Shown piece by piece: positions 45,962 through 54,758 of a stretch of 64,000 bases of DNA. The stretch's first letter is position 1. The number at the start of each line of letters is the position of its first letter. The translations under genes and the position numbers were made by a program. The DNA lies in the NCBI RefSeq assembly GCF_018860625.1, contig NZ_JAHKQB010000010.1:1-64000 (forward strand). Reading direction: 5' to 3'. The notes beneath the pieces are model-generated. The model did not search any database and was not told the origin of the DNA. It saw only the letters and a list, made by a program, of their open reading frames with translations. Source of the stretch: Paracoccus sp. C2R09 (lineage in GTDB: Bacteria; Pseudomonadota; Alphaproteobacteria; Rhodobacterales; Rhodobacteraceae).

Positions 45962-46735
45962 ATGCTGCGTCTGACTGCATTCACTTCCGCCCTTGCCCTG
46001 AGCGCCGCCGCCGCCATGGCCGAGGATATCAAGGTCGGCGTCTCGCCCGGCGAACATGGCGAGATCATGGAAGAGGTGGCCAAGGTCGCCGAGCCCATGG
46101 GCCTGAACATCGAGGTCATCGAGTTCTCGGACTATGTCGTGCCGAACCAGGCGCTGGCCGATGGCGATCTGGATGCCAACAGCTTCCAGCACCGTCCCTA
46201 TCTGGAAAACCAGATGAAGGATCGCGGCTTCGAGCTGGTCGAGGTGGGCACCACCATCACCACCCCGATGGGCGTCTACTCCGACAGCCTGACCGATATC
46301 GCGGATCTTGAGGACGGCGCGCAGGTCGCCATCCCGAACGACCCGACCAACGGTGGCCGCGCCCTGCTGATCCTGCAGGATCTGGGTCTGATCACCCTGG
46401 CCGAGGGCACGGGCCTGGTCCCCAGCCCGCTGGACGTGCAGGACAACCCCAAGGGTCTGCGCTTCCTGGAACTGGACGCGGCACAGCTGCCCCGTGCGCT
46501 GGCCGATGCCGATATCGCGGTCATCAACACGAACTATGCGCTGGCCTCGGGCCTGTCGCCCAAGGACGATGCCATCGCGATGGAGCAGGACAGCCCCTAT
46601 GTGAACATCATCGTCGTGCAGGACGGCCGTCAGGACGAGCCTTGGGTCAAGACCCTGGTCGAGGCCTATCACAGCGCCGAGGTGAAGGCCTTCATCGACG
46701 AGAAATACGAAGGCGCCGTGCTGACCTCCTGGTAA
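45962..46735 (+). CDS. metQ: methionine ABC transporter substrate-binding protein
   Basis: The 257-residue receptor has a signal peptide ending in AAAAMAED. The mature part starts IKVGVSPGEHGEIMEEV and has the NLPA-family DYVVPNQALADGDLDANSFQH near residue 60 (parts: DYVVPNQALADGDLD and NSFQHRPYLE), then IAIPNDPTNGGRAL-like VAIPNDPTNGGRALL. AINTNYAL-like AVINTNYALASGL follows. The lipobox cysteine found in many MetQ proteins is not present, so this one is probably free in the periplasm. AGAAAGGA precedes the ATG. Confidence 0.94.
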   Translation: MLRLTAFTSALALSAAAAMAEDIKVGVSPGEHGEIMEEVAKVAEPMGLNIEVIEFSDYVVPNQALADGDLDANSFQHRPYLENQMKDRGFELVEVGTTITTPMGVYSDSLTDIADLEDGAQVAIPNDPTNGGRALLILQDLGLITLAEGTGLVPSPLDVQDNPKGLRFLELDAAQLPRALADADIAVINTNYALASGLSPKDDAIAMEQDSPYVNIIVVQDGRQDEPWVKTLVEAYHSAEVKAFIDEKYEGAVLTSW

Positions 46736-46753
46736 GCCGCGACGCATTGGGAT

Positions 46754-46780
46754 CGGGCCGCCCCAACCGGGCGGCCCGTT
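46754..46780. terminator. bidirectional terminator between metQ and thiE
   Basis: A perfect 10-bp GC stem (46754-46763 with 46769-46778) with a 5-nt loop is followed by TTTC. It lies between the convergent ends of metNIQ and the thi operon. Confidence 0.65.
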
Positions 46781-47386
46781 TCATTGCGCGGTGACGCGCA
46801 GCCATTGCCGGATGCGACCCTCGGGGTCGGGGTTCAACGTGATGTCGGTCACCGCCGACACGATGTCGGCCCCCGCCGCGAAGGCATCCGCCGCCCGGTC
46901 CGTGTTCAGCCCGCCGATGGCCACCAGCGGCAGATCGCCCACCAGCCTGCGCCATTCGGCGACCTTGCCCAGGCCCTGTTCGTGCCAGCGCATCTTCTTC
47001 AGGATCGTGGGCCAGACCGGCCCGAGCGCGACGTAATCGGGCGCCAGCGCCAGCGCGCGGTCCAGTTCGGCGTGGTCATGCGTCGACACGCCCAGCCGCA
47101 GCCCCGCGCGCCTGATCGCGGGCAGGTCGGCATCCTCCAGGTCCTCCTGTCCCAGATGTAGCCAGTCCGCGCCAAGGTCGATCGCCGCCTGCCAATGGTC
47201 GTTCACCACCAGCGTCGCGCCATGGTCCCGGGCCATCGCGATGCCGCGCCGCAGATGGTCGCGAATTTCCGCGTCGGGGCGGTCCTTCAGGCGCAGCTGC
47301 ACCAGCCGGACCCCGAGGGGCAGGGCGCGTTCCAGCCAGTCCGCGCTGTCGAAGATGGGATAGAAGCGCGGCAGTTTCACAGCCAT
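46781..47386 (-). CDS. thiE: thiamine phosphate synthase
   Basis: The 201-residue TIM-barrel enzyme joins hydroxymethylpyrimidine diphosphate and thiazole phosphate to thiamine monophosphate. Visible are [10 protein letters not shown] near residue 28, [24 protein letters not shown] (seen as LVVNDHW and [11 protein letters not shown]), [17 protein letters not shown] and VAIGGLN. Phosphate-loop glycines follow in [12 protein letters not shown]. It is the last gene of thiDOSGE and overlaps thiG by 10 bases. The form is short and has KKMRWHEQG in the flexible loop in place of the usual TKxK pattern. Confidence 0.93.
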   Translation of the reverse strand: MAVKLPRFYPIFDSADWLERALPLGVRLVQLRLKDRPDAEIRDHLRRGIAMARDHGATLVVNDHWQAAIDLGADWLHLGQEDLEDADLPAIRRAGLRLGVSTHDHAELDRALALAPDYVALGPVWPTILKKMRWHEQGLGKVAEWRRLVGDLPLVAIGGLNTDRAADAFAAGADIVSAVTDITLNPDPEGRIRQWLRVTAQ

Positions 47387-48135
47387 GCCTTTCCGATGAC
47401 GGGGGTCGAGGGGACGGCCATGTCACGCGGGGCCATCGGATCGGCACCGCGCGCCATGCGTCCGGCCTCGATCGCCTGCCCGAAGGCCTGTGCCATGGCC
47501 GCAGGATCGCCCGCCTGCGCGACGGCGGTGTTCAGGAGGACGGCGTCGAAACCCATCTCCATCGCCTCGGCGGCGTGGCTGGGCATCCCGATCCCGGCAT
47601 CGATCACCATCGGCACATCGGGAAAGGCCGCGCGCAGCATCCGCAGGCCGTGGCGGTTGTTCAGCCCCAGCCCCGACCCGATGGGCGCGCCCCAGGGCAT
47701 CAGCACCTTGCAACCCGCATCCAGCAGGCGCTGTGCCAGGACCTGATCCTCGGTCGTATAGGGGAAGACCTCGAACCTTTCGGCGGACAGGGTCTCGGCG
47801 GCGTCCAGCAGGCCGAACGGATCGGGCTGCAGCGTGTCGGAATGGCCGATCACCTCCAGCTTGATCCAGTTCGTCTCGAACATCTCGCGGGCCATGCGGG
47901 CGGTGGTGACGGCCTCCTTCGCGCTGTGGCACCCGGCGGTGTTCGGCAGCACATGGACGCCCAGCCCGCTGATGATGTCCCAGAAGCCCTGGCCGCGACC
48001 GCCCTCGCGCCGCAACGACACGGTTGCGACCGATGCGCCGCTGCGGCGGAACGCATCCTCCATGATCGCGGGCGAGGGGTATTGCGCCGTCCCCAGCATC
48101 AGCCGCGATGACAGCTCGGTTCCGTAGAACAACAT
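47377..48135 (-). CDS. thiG: thiazole synthase
   Basis: This 252-residue enzyme builds the thiazole phosphate from deoxyxylulose phosphate, ThiS-thiocarboxylate and the glycine imine made by Thi[14 protein letters not shown] begins the barrel. The catalytic lysine is in WIKLEVIGH near residue 98. [16 protein letters not shown] and [19 protein letters not shown] form the phosphate and product site, then [13 protein letters not shown]. It starts 2 bp after the thiS stop and overlaps thiE by 10 bases. Confidence 0.96.
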   Translation of the reverse strand: MLFYGTELSSRLMLGTAQYPSPAIMEDAFRRSGASVATVSLRREGGRGQGFWDIISGLGVHVLPNTAGCHSAKEAVTTARMAREMFETNWIKLEVIGHSDTLQPDPFGLLDAAETLSAERFEVFPYTTEDQVLAQRLLDAGCKVLMPWGAPIGSGLGLNNRHGLRMLRAAFPDVPMVIDAGIGMPSHAAEAMEMGFDAVLLNTAVAQAGDPAAMAQAFGQAIEAGRMARGADPMAPRDMAVPSTPVIGKAWL

Positions 48136-48137
48136 GC

Positions 48138-48335
48138 TCAGCCCCCCTGCATGGGCGTCAGGACCTCGATCCGGTCGCCATCCTGCAGCGGTTGCGTCGC
48201 GCGCGCCGACAGGGGCACGAAATCGCCGTTCACGGCGGTGACGATGCGGGCCTCGGCCCAGCCCAGTTCCTTAATCGCGGCCGCCAGCGTGGCCGAGGCG
48301 ACGTCGCGGGGTTCGCCGTTGACCTCAATCCTCAT
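48138..48335 (-). CDS. thiS: sulfur carrier protein ThiS
   Basis: The 65-residue ubiquitin-like protein ends in the obligatory Gly-Gly (LTPMQGG). The end is adenylated and thiocarboxylated to give sulfur to thiazole synthase. The beta-grasp start [12 protein letters not shown] is clear. ATG 48335 is chosen because AAAGGAG is well spaced for it; a TTG six bases earlier would be too close. It overlaps thiO by 11 bases and lies 2 bp ahead of thiG. Confidence 0.94.
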   Translation of the reverse strand: MRIEVNGEPRDVASATLAAAIKELGWAEARIVTAVNGDFVPLSARATQPLQDGDRIEVLTPMQGG

Positions 48336-49287
48336 GGACAAGTTCTCCTTTGATGTCGTTCAGCAGCAGGTCCGCGGCCTGCCGTGCAAGGGCGGGGGCC
48401 AGCAGGAAGCCGTGCCGGAACAGTCCGTTCAGACGCAGGATCCGGCCCGTGCGCGTCACGCGCGGAATGTTGTCGGGATAGGCCGGACGCAGATCGGCCC
48501 CGGTCTCGACCAGCTCGGCCTCGGCCAGGCGGGGGTCCAGCGCATAGGCCGCCGACAGCAGCTCCAGCAGGGACCGCACCCGGATGGCACCGCGCGCGGC
48601 GCTTTCCAGTTGCGTGGCCCCCAGCATCAGCCGCCCGTCGCCGCGCGGCACGACATAGAGCGGATGGCGCGGATGCAGCAGCCGCACCGGGCGCGTCAGC
48701 GTGATCTCGGGGGTGCGGATGACCACCATCTCGCCGCGGACGCCGCGGAGGCCGGGGGCCTCCATGCCGCGCGCGTCGATGACGATGCCCGACAGGTTCT
48801 CGGGGGGGGTCTGGCTGCGTTCGACGGTGATCCCGCGCGACGACAGGTCCGCCAGCAGATCGGACAATGCGACGCGCGGGTCCAGATGCGCCTCGGAGGG
48901 GAAGAACAGCCCCTCGCGATGGTCCAGATCGGGTTCCAGCGTGGCAATGCCCTGAGCGTCCAGCCGCCTTGCGCCGGTGGTGCGGCGGGCAAACCGGTCC
49001 AGTTCGGACCGGTCGCGTTGCAGGGCGATGACCAGCGTGCCGCGATGGGTGACGGGGGTGATGCGGGACCAGGCCTCGGCGGCCTCGCGGCCCAGCCGCG
49101 TGATGACGGGTTCCGCCGTCGCGCCTTCGCATTCGGGGGCCAGCATTCCGCCCGCCCACCAGGAACAGCCATGCGGCCCCGGGGCCCCGTTCCGGTCGAG
49201 GATGCGGACCTGTGCGCCGCGCCGCGCCAGTTCATGCGCCGCAAAGAGACCCGCCACGCCCGCGCCGATGATCGTGACCTCAATCAT
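48325..49287 (-). CDS. thiO: glycine oxidase ThiO
   Basis: The 320-residue flavoprotein oxidises glycine to the imine used in thiazole formation. The FAD motif IIGAGVAGLFAAHELARRG starts at residue 4. The DAO-family segments CSWWAGGMLAPECEG near residue 46, VVPRGDGRLMLGATQ near 225 and LNGLFRHGFLLAPALA near the end match ThiO. It is shorter than the Bacillus enzyme. It overlaps thiD by 8 bases and thiS by 11. Alphaproteobacteria with ThiO do not need the anaerobic ThiH, which is absent here. Confidence 0.92.
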   Translation of the reverse strand: MIEVTIIGAGVAGLFAAHELARRGAQVRILDRNGAPGPHGCSWWAGGMLAPECEGATAEPVITRLGREAAEAWSRITPVTHRGTLVIALQRDRSELDRFARRTTGARRLDAQGIATLEPDLDHREGLFFPSEAHLDPRVALSDLLADLSSRGITVERSQTPPENLSGIVIDARGMEAPGLRGVRGEMVVIRTPEITLTRPVRLLHPRHPLYVVPRGDGRLMLGATQLESAARGAIRVRSLLELLSAAYALDPRLAEAELVETGADLRPAYPDNIPRVTRTGRILRLNGLFRHGFLLAPALARQAADLLLNDIKGELVHED

Positions 49288-50080
49288 GCCAGACCGCGTG
49301 GAAATGGTGAACGGGACCATGCCCCTGGCCGATCTGCAGACCGTCCGCCGCAGCGATCGCCCCCTGCAGATAGGAATGCGCCGCCTGCACGGCCTCGGGC
49401 ATCGCCATCCCGCGCGCAAGGCCCGCCGCGATGGCCGCCGACAGGGTGCAGCCCGTCCCATGGGTGTTCCGCGTGTCCCGGCGGGGCGCGGTCATGCGCA
49501 GCGTGCCGCGATGCGTCACCAGCAGGTCGGGACAGGTATCGCCCGCCAGGTGGCCCCCCTTCATCAGCACCGCCCGTGCGCCCAGATCCAGCAGCGCACG
49601 CCCCTGATCGGCCATCTCGGGTTCCGATGCGGCATCGGTGCAGCCCAGAAGGCAGGCGGCTTCGGGGATGTTCGGCGTCAGCAGATCGGCGCGCGGCATC
49701 AGCCGGTCGCGCAGGGTGCGGATGGCCGCGGGGCGCAGCAGCGCATCCCCGGATTTCGCGATCATCACGGGATCAAGCACGACCGGCATCGCATCGGGCA
49801 GACCTTCGGCCACCGCCTCGATGGCGGCGGCGCAGCCCAGCATCCCCAGCTTGATCGCGCCCACGTCCAGATCGTCCAGAACCGCCGCGATCTGTGCCGC
49901 GATCATGGCGGGGCTTGCGGGTTCGACCAGGCTTACGCCGCGGGTGTTCTGCGCGGTGAGCGCCGTCACCACGCTGGCGCCATAGACGCCCAGGGCCGAG
50001 AAGGTCTTCAGATCCGCCTGTATCCCGGCGCCCCCGCCGGAATCGGAGCCTGCGATGGTCAGGGCAATGGGGGTCTTCAC
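49280..50080 (-). CDS. thiD: hydroxymethylpyrimidine / phosphomethylpyrimidine kinase
   Basis: The 266-residue ribokinase-fold enzyme phosphorylates HMP and HMP-phosphate. [18 protein letters not shown] is near residue 10, KLGMLG near 80, [13 protein letters not shown] near 105, NIPEAACLL near 145 and the anion hole [15 protein letters not shown] near 210. GTG 50080 is chosen because AGGAGGA lies 4-5 bases upstream. That ribosome-binding site is inside a hairpin that follows the TPP riboswitch. It is the first gene of the thi operon. thiC is not in the window. Confidence 0.94.
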   Translation of the reverse strand: MKTPIALTIAGSDSGGGAGIQADLKTFSALGVYGASVVTALTAQNTRGVSLVEPASPAMIAAQIAAVLDDLDVGAIKLGMLGCAAAIEAVAEGLPDAMPVVLDPVMIAKSGDALLRPAAIRTLRDRLMPRADLLTPNIPEAACLLGCTDAASEPEMADQGRALLDLGARAVLMKGGHLAGDTCPDLLVTHRGTLRMTAPRRDTRNTHGTGCTLSAAIAAGLARGMAMPEAVQAAHSYLQGAIAAADGLQIGQGHGPVHHFHAVWHD

Positions 50081-50084
50081 GTCG

Positions 50085-50113
50085 TCCTCCTGTCGGGCAG
50101 AGGCGACGGAGGA
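50085..50113 (-). promoter_or_regulatory. hairpin hiding the thiD ribosome-binding site (riboswitch expression platform)
   Basis: On the minus strand TCCTCCGTCG (50113-50104) pairs with CGAC and GGAGGA (50095-50092 and 50090-50085), with one bulged A. The 10-bp stem buries the AGGAGGA of thiD. No T tract follows. This fits control of translation start rather than of termination. Confidence 0.6.
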
Positions 50114-50139
50114 TCTGGCGCGGGCGTCCCGCGGCGATC

Positions 50140-50226
50140 TGAACCGTTCCCTCCGCCGGTGCAAACCGGATCAGGTTCGATGGGTTGGCATGACGCCTCT
50201 CAGCCCCCGGACGGGGCACCCCAACG
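50140..50226 (-). promoter_or_regulatory. TPP riboswitch (thi box)
   Basis: The minus strand carries the conserved thi-box parts in order: GGGGTGCC, GGGGGCTGAGAGG, then ACCCATCGAACCTGATCCGG and CACCGGCGGAGGGAAC. These form the P1-P5 arms that bind thiamine pyrophosphate. The element lies 60 nt ahead of thiD and should repress thiDOSGE when TPP is plentiful. Together with the hairpin at 50085-50113 it fills the left part of the 365-bp gap between thiD and the helicase gene. The rest (50227-50445) would hold both divergent promoters, but I see no clear box. Confidence 0.93.
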
Positions 50227-50445
50227 GTCGTTGCGCGAAGGCTAGTCCCCGTGTCGCGGGCGTTCAAGGGGAAAAAATGGAACACCGGGCGGATGGGGCA
50301 TGGACTTTGACGGCCCCAGGCCCTAGAAGGCGCGCTTCGGTGCCGCATGTCCAAGGCGCGATGGCCCAGGGCTTGGGGCGGATCGCAAGGGCTGGGGGTG
50401 CCACCCATCGGGGTTCATGACGTTCCCCCACAATTGGCGATTTCA

Positions 50446-52188
50446 ATGACCGACCATAAACTTCCTGCACCGCTTGCCGCGGCGCTGGCCGAAAAGGGCT
50501 ATGACAGCCTGACCTCCGTGCAGACCGCCGTCCTGGAAGAAGAGGCCCAGGGCCGCGATCTTCTGGTTTCGGCACAGACCGGTTCGGGGAAAACCGTGGC
50601 CTTCGGCCTGGCCATGGGCCCCGAAGTCCTGAAGAACGACACCCTTCCCGAGGCCGCCCTGCCGCGTGCGCTGGCCATCGCGCCGACGCGCGAACTGGCG
50701 CTGCAGGTGGCCCGCGAACTCAGCTGGCTCTATGCCGGGGCGCGCATCGCGACCTGCGTGGGCGGGATGGATTACCGCAACGAACGCCGCGCATTGCAGC
50801 AGGGCGCCCAGATCGTCGTGGGCACGCCCGGGCGTCTGCGCGACCATATCGACCGCGGCGGTCTGGACCTGACCGCACTGAAGGTCGCCGTCCTCGACGA
50901 GGCCGACGAGATGCTGGACCTGGGCTTCCGCGAGGACCTGGAATTCATCCTGGGCGCCGCGCCCGAAAGCCGCCGCACGCTGATGTTCTCGGCCACGGTG
51001 CCGCCCGCGATCGAGGCGCTGGCCCGCGACTTCCAGAACGACGCGCTGCGCATCAGCGCCATCGGTGAATCGCGCCAGCATGGCGACATCTCCTATCGCG
51101 CGATCACGGTCAGCGGCCGCGACCGCGAACCGGCGATCTTCAACCTGCTGCGCCTGCACGAGGCCCAGACCTCGATCATCTTCTGCAAGACGCGCGCCAA
51201 CGTGAACCACCTGCTGTCGCGCATGTCGAACCGCGGCTTCAAGGCCGTCGCCCTGTCGGGCGAGCTGAGCCAGCAGGAACGCAACCACGCGCTTCAGGCA
51301 CTGCGCGACGGCCGCGCCCGCGTCTGCATCGCGACCGATGTCGCGGCGCGCGGCATCGACCTGCCGGGCCTGGAACTGGTGATCCACGCCGATCTGCCGA
51401 CCAACCCCGAAACCATGCTGCACCGTTCGGGCCGCACGGGTCGGGCAGGGGCCAAGGGCGTTTCGGCGCTGATCGTGCCCGTGGCCGAACAGTCGCGCGC
51501 GCAGCGTCTGCTGCAACGCGCCCGCGTCGTGGCGGAATGGGCGCCCGCACCCACCGCCGAAGAGGTCGAGGCCCGCGACGAGGCCCGCCTTCTGGACAGC
51601 CCCGCGCTGAACGACCCGATCGGTGACGACGCCGCCAACATCACCGCGCTGATGGAGCGTTTCACCCCCGAGGCGCTGGCCGCCGGCATCCTGCGCCTGT
51701 GGCGCGAGGGTCGTCCCGCCCCCGAAGAGGTGACGCCGGTTCAGCCGCGCACATCGACCGACCCGCGCGCACCGCGCGAAGCCCGCGAACCGCGCCCCGC
51801 GCGCGAGATCGGGCCCTCGGTCTGGTTCAAGCTGACGGTCGGGCGCACCGGTCGTGCCGAACCCCGCTGGCTGCTGCCCAAGATCTGCGATGCGGGCGGG
51901 ATCGGCCGCGAATCCATCGGTGCGATCCGCATCCGCCAGGATGACAGCTTCGTCCAGATCGCGGCCAAGGACGCCAAGCGCTTCGGCGAGGCATCCGAGC
52001 TGACCGACGAGATCTCGATGATGCGGATCGAGGGCGAGCCCGACCTGACGCCGGAACCGCGCCGCACGCCGGGCAGCAAGCCCGCCAAGTTCCAGCGCCC
52101 GAACAGCCGCCCCGGTCCGGGCAGCAAGGACGGCCCCCGTCGCGACGGCAAGAAGCCGCATCGCAAGGGGCCGAAGAAGGCCTACTAA
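50446..52188 (+). CDS. DEAD-box RNA helicase with DbpA-type RNA-binding domain
   Basis: The 580-residue helicase has all core motifs: Q motif region SLTSVQTAVL, Walker A SAQTGSGKT near residue 42, PTREL, TPGRL, VLDEADEML, SAT, then in the second RecA domain IIFCKTRANVN, ATDVAARGIDLPG and HRSGRTGRAG. A disordered basic stretch follows, then about 75 residues (VWFKLTVGRTGRAEP, ICDAGGIGRESIGAIRI) like the DbpA RNA-recognition domain that guides E. coli DbpA to 23S rRNA. The tail is Arg/Lys/Pro-rich. A role in ribosome assembly or cold response is likely. ATG 50446 gives the usual short N-terminus. Confidence 0.9.
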   Translation: MTDHKLPAPLAAALAEKGYDSLTSVQTAVLEEEAQGRDLLVSAQTGSGKTVAFGLAMGPEVLKNDTLPEAALPRALAIAPTRELALQVARELSWLYAGARIATCVGGMDYRNERRALQQGAQIVVGTPGRLRDHIDRGGLDLTALKVAVLDEADEMLDLGFREDLEFILGAAPESRRTLMFSATVPPAIEALARDFQNDALRISAIGESRQHGDISYRAITVSGRDREPAIFNLLRLHEAQTSIIFCKTRANVNHLLSRMSNRGFKAVALSGELSQQERNHALQALRDGRARVCIATDVAARGIDLPGLELVIHADLPTNPETMLHRSGRTGRAGAKGVSALIVPVAEQSRAQRLLQRARVVAEWAPAPTAEEVEARDEARLLDSPALNDPIGDDAANITALMERFTPEALAAGILRLWREGRPAPEEVTPVQPRTSTDPRAPREAREPRPAREIGPSVWFKLTVGRTGRAEPRWLLPKICDAGGIGRESIGAIRIRQDDSFVQIAAKDAKRFGEASELTDEISMMRIEGEPDLTPEPRRTPGSKPAKFQRPNSRPGPGSKDGPRRDGKKPHRKGPKKAY

Positions 52189-52212
52189 ATACTTGGACTG
52201 ACGACTGAAATG

Positions 52213-52241
52213 ACCGCTGCCCGTTCCTCGGGCAGCGGTTT
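52213..52241 (+). terminator. intrinsic terminator behind the helicase gene
   Basis: A perfect 11-bp stem (52213-52223 with 52229-52239) around TTCCT is followed by TTTGCCTTTT. It lies 25 bp past the helicase stop. Confidence 0.75.
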
Positions 52242-52412
52242 GCCTTTTGCGGGGCAGCGAAAGATTCCGCACCGCTTCACCCCCGATCCGGGGCTGTGCG
52301 GGTCCGGCCCTTCGGCGCAACCATGTCGCAAATAATGTTGCCAGCTCGGCTCGGGGGCGCTTAACCTTCCGAACAAGCGGCAGCGAAAAGCCGACAACAG
52401 GGAGAGCGCCTA

Positions 52413-53516
52413 TTGCTGGACGACCGTAATGGCGACGCATTCGTCGCCTTCGAGCATGTGCAGAAGAGCTATGACGGACAGACGCTTGTCGTGAAGGACC
52501 TGAACCTTGCCATCGGCAAGGGCGAATTCCTGACCATGCTGGGCCCGTCGGGGTCGGGCAAGACGACCTGCCTGATGATGCTTGCAGGGTTCGAGACCGC
52601 CACCCATGGCGACATCCGCCTGGACGGACGCCCCATCAACCAGGTCCCGCCCCACAAGCGCGGCATCGGAATGGTCTTCCAGAACTATGCCCTGTTCCCC
52701 CACATGACGGTGGGCGAGAACCTGTCATTCCCGCTGGAAGTGCGCGGCATGACCAAGGCTGAACGCGAGGGGCGGATCAAGCGCGCGCTGGACATGGTGC
52801 AGATGGGCAGCTTCGCCAACCGCCGCCCCGCCCAGTTGTCCGGGGGGCAGCAGCAGCGGATCGCCCTGGCGCGTGCGCTGGTCTTCGATCCCGAACTGGT
52901 GCTGATGGACGAACCGCTCGGGGCGCTGGACAAGCAGCTGCGCGAACATATGCAGTTCGAAATCAAGCAGTTGCACGAGGATCTTGGAATCACGGTCGTC
53001 TATGTCACCCATGACCAGGGCGAGGCGCTGACCATGTCGGACCGCATCGCGGTCTTCAACGACGGGCGTATCCAGCAGCTTGCCCCGCCTGCGCAGCTCT
53101 ACGAGGCGCCCGAGAACAGCTTCGTCGCGGGCTTCATCGGGGAAAACAACGCCCTTGCCGGCGTGATCGAGGATCTGCAGGGCGACAAGGCGCTGGTGCG
53201 GCTGGATGGCGGCGGCCTGATCGACGCGACCGCCGTGAACATCCGCGAGAAGGGTCAGCGCACCACCGTCTCGATCCGCCCCGAGCGGGTCGAGTTCAAG
53301 CCCGAGATGATGTCCCCCGACGCCCATACGATCGAGGCGCGGGTGCTGGACGTGGTCTATATGGGCGACATCCTGCGCGCCCGGCTGTCGGTGGCGGGCA
53401 GCGATAATTTCGTCATCAAGATGCGCAACACGATCGGCCAGACCCGGCTGCAGCCCGGTCAGCACATCCGCATCGGCTGGCACCCCCAGGACGCCCGCGC
53501 GCTGGACCCCGTCTGA
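52413..53516 (+). CDS. potA: spermidine/putrescine-type ABC transporter ATP-binding protein
   Basis: The 367-residue ATPase has Walker A GPSGSGKTT near residue 42, GMVFQNYALFPHMTV, the signature [15 protein letters not shown], Walker B VLMDEPLGALDKQLREHMQ and the switch His in VTHDQGEA. A C-terminal TOBE domain (about 280-360) completes the PotA/FbpC type. The TTG start at 52413 is chosen because GGGAGAG lies 7 bases upstream and no ATG fits. It leads an operon with two binding proteins and two permeases. The ligand is probably a polyamine or similar amine, judged from the permease and receptor types. Confidence 0.9.
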   Translation: MLDDRNGDAFVAFEHVQKSYDGQTLVVKDLNLAIGKGEFLTMLGPSGSGKTTCLMMLAGFETATHGDIRLDGRPINQVPPHKRGIGMVFQNYALFPHMTVGENLSFPLEVRGMTKAEREGRIKRALDMVQMGSFANRRPAQLSGGQQQRIALARALVFDPELVLMDEPLGALDKQLREHMQFEIKQLHEDLGITVVYVTHDQGEALTMSDRIAVFNDGRIQQLAPPAQLYEAPENSFVAGFIGENNALAGVIEDLQGDKALVRLDGGGLIDATAVNIREKGQRTTVSIRPERVEFKPEMMSPDAHTIEARVLDVVYMGDILRARLSVAGSDNFVIKMRNTIGQTRLQPGQHIRIGWHPQDARALDPV

Positions 53517-53595
53517 GCGCGCGACGGCCCGCCGCCGGAACGCGGCCAAGAATGACGGCGAAATCGCCGCATCCATCATCTTCGGGAGTTTTTCG

Positions 53596-54666
53596 ATGAA
53601 ACGTATTCTGATGCTCGGCACCGCCATCGGCCTGGTCGGTGCGCCCGCCATGGCCGAGGTCAACCTGCTGTCCTGGGGCGGTGCCTACGGGAACAGCCAT
53701 CTCGAGGCCTATGCCAAGCCCTTCATGGCCGAAACGGGCACCGAGGTGGTGATGTCCGATGCCGACAACCCCGCGACGCCCATCAAGGCGCAGGTCGAGG
53801 CGGGCAACGTCTCGATCGACGTGGCTTCGGTCGAATATGCCGACGCGGTGCGCCTGTGCGACGAAGGTCTGGTCGAACCCATCGACCCCGCGATCCTGAA
53901 GGCGGCCGATGACGGCACCGAGGCGATGGACGATTTCATCGAGGGCGCGGTCACGGAATGCTTCGTGGGCACCGATGTCTATTCCATGGTGCTGGCCTTC
54001 AACGACGACGCGTTCAGCGATGCCAAGCCCGCGACGCCTGCCGATTTCTTCGATCTCGAAGGTTTCCCGGGCAAGCGCACCATGCGCAAGGGCGCCAAGT
54101 TCAATCTTGAGCTGGCGCTGATGGCCGACGGGGTTCCCGCCGCCGATGTCTATGCGACGCTGGACAGCGACGAGGGCGTGGACCGTGCCTTTGCGAAGCT
54201 CGACAGCATCAAGGACGAGGTGATCTGGTGGGAGGCCGGCGCCCAGCCGCCGCAGCTTCTGGCGGATGGAGAGGTCAGCATGGCCTATGCCTTCAACGGG
54301 CGGATCTTCAACGCCGCGCAGGCCGACGGCCAGCCCTTCGAGATCATCTGGGACGGCCAGATCTACGAGATGGAAGGCTGGGTGATCCCCGCAGGCGCGC
54401 CGAACATGGAGGACGCGATGGAGTTCGTGGCCTGGACCACGGCCCCCGCGCCGCAGGCCCGTGCGGCCGAATTCATCAGCTATGGCCCGCCGCGCCGTTC
54501 GGCCGCCGCGATGGTCGGCAATATCGAGGGCACCGATCAGCCGATGGGTCCGCATCTGCCGACGACCGATGCCAACATGACCAACGCGCTCGGGTCGGAC
54601 CTGGAATTCTGGGTCGATCACGATGCCGAACTGAACGAGCGTTTCAACGCCTGGCTGGCCGGCTGA
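53596..54666 (+). CDS. PotD-like periplasmic binding protein, first copy
   Basis: The 356-residue receptor has a signal peptide ending APAMAE and a mature start VNLLSWGGAYGNSHLEAYAKPF. This belongs to the polyamine/Fe-type family 1 receptors (PotD/AfuA group). WWEAGAQPPQLLADGEVSMAYAFNGR near residue 210 (parts: WWEAGAQPPQLLADGEV and AYAFNGRIF) is a family hallmark. It shares most of its layout with the next gene, down to the closing NERFNAWLAG. The ligand is uncertain. Two GC hairpins lie between the two receptor genes. Confidence 0.85.
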   Translation: MKRILMLGTAIGLVGAPAMAEVNLLSWGGAYGNSHLEAYAKPFMAETGTEVVMSDADNPATPIKAQVEAGNVSIDVASVEYADAVRLCDEGLVEPIDPAILKAADDGTEAMDDFIEGAVTECFVGTDVYSMVLAFNDDAFSDAKPATPADFFDLEGFPGKRTMRKGAKFNLELALMADGVPAADVYATLDSDEGVDRAFAKLDSIKDEVIWWEAGAQPPQLLADGEVSMAYAFNGRIFNAAQADGQPFEIIWDGQIYEMEGWVIPAGAPNMEDAMEFVAWTTAPAPQARAAEFISYGPPRRSAAAMVGNIEGTDQPMGPHLPTTDANMTNALGSDLEFWVDHDAELNERFNAWLAG

Positions 54667-54674
54667 CGCGAATG

Positions 54675-54718
54675 CCGGGCGGGGTCGCCCCGCCCGGACC
54701 GGCCCCCGTGACGGGGCC
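54675..54718 (+). terminator. tandem GC hairpins between the two receptor genes
   Basis: A 10-bp stem (54675-54684 with 54688-54697, loop TCG) is followed by a 6-bp stem (54701-54706 with 54713-54718). No T tract is present. They may stop exonucleases or slow polymerase after the first receptor gene. Confidence 0.5.
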
Positions 54719-54758
54719 AATGACAGGGCGCGACAGACGCCCGAACCAATAGGGAGAA

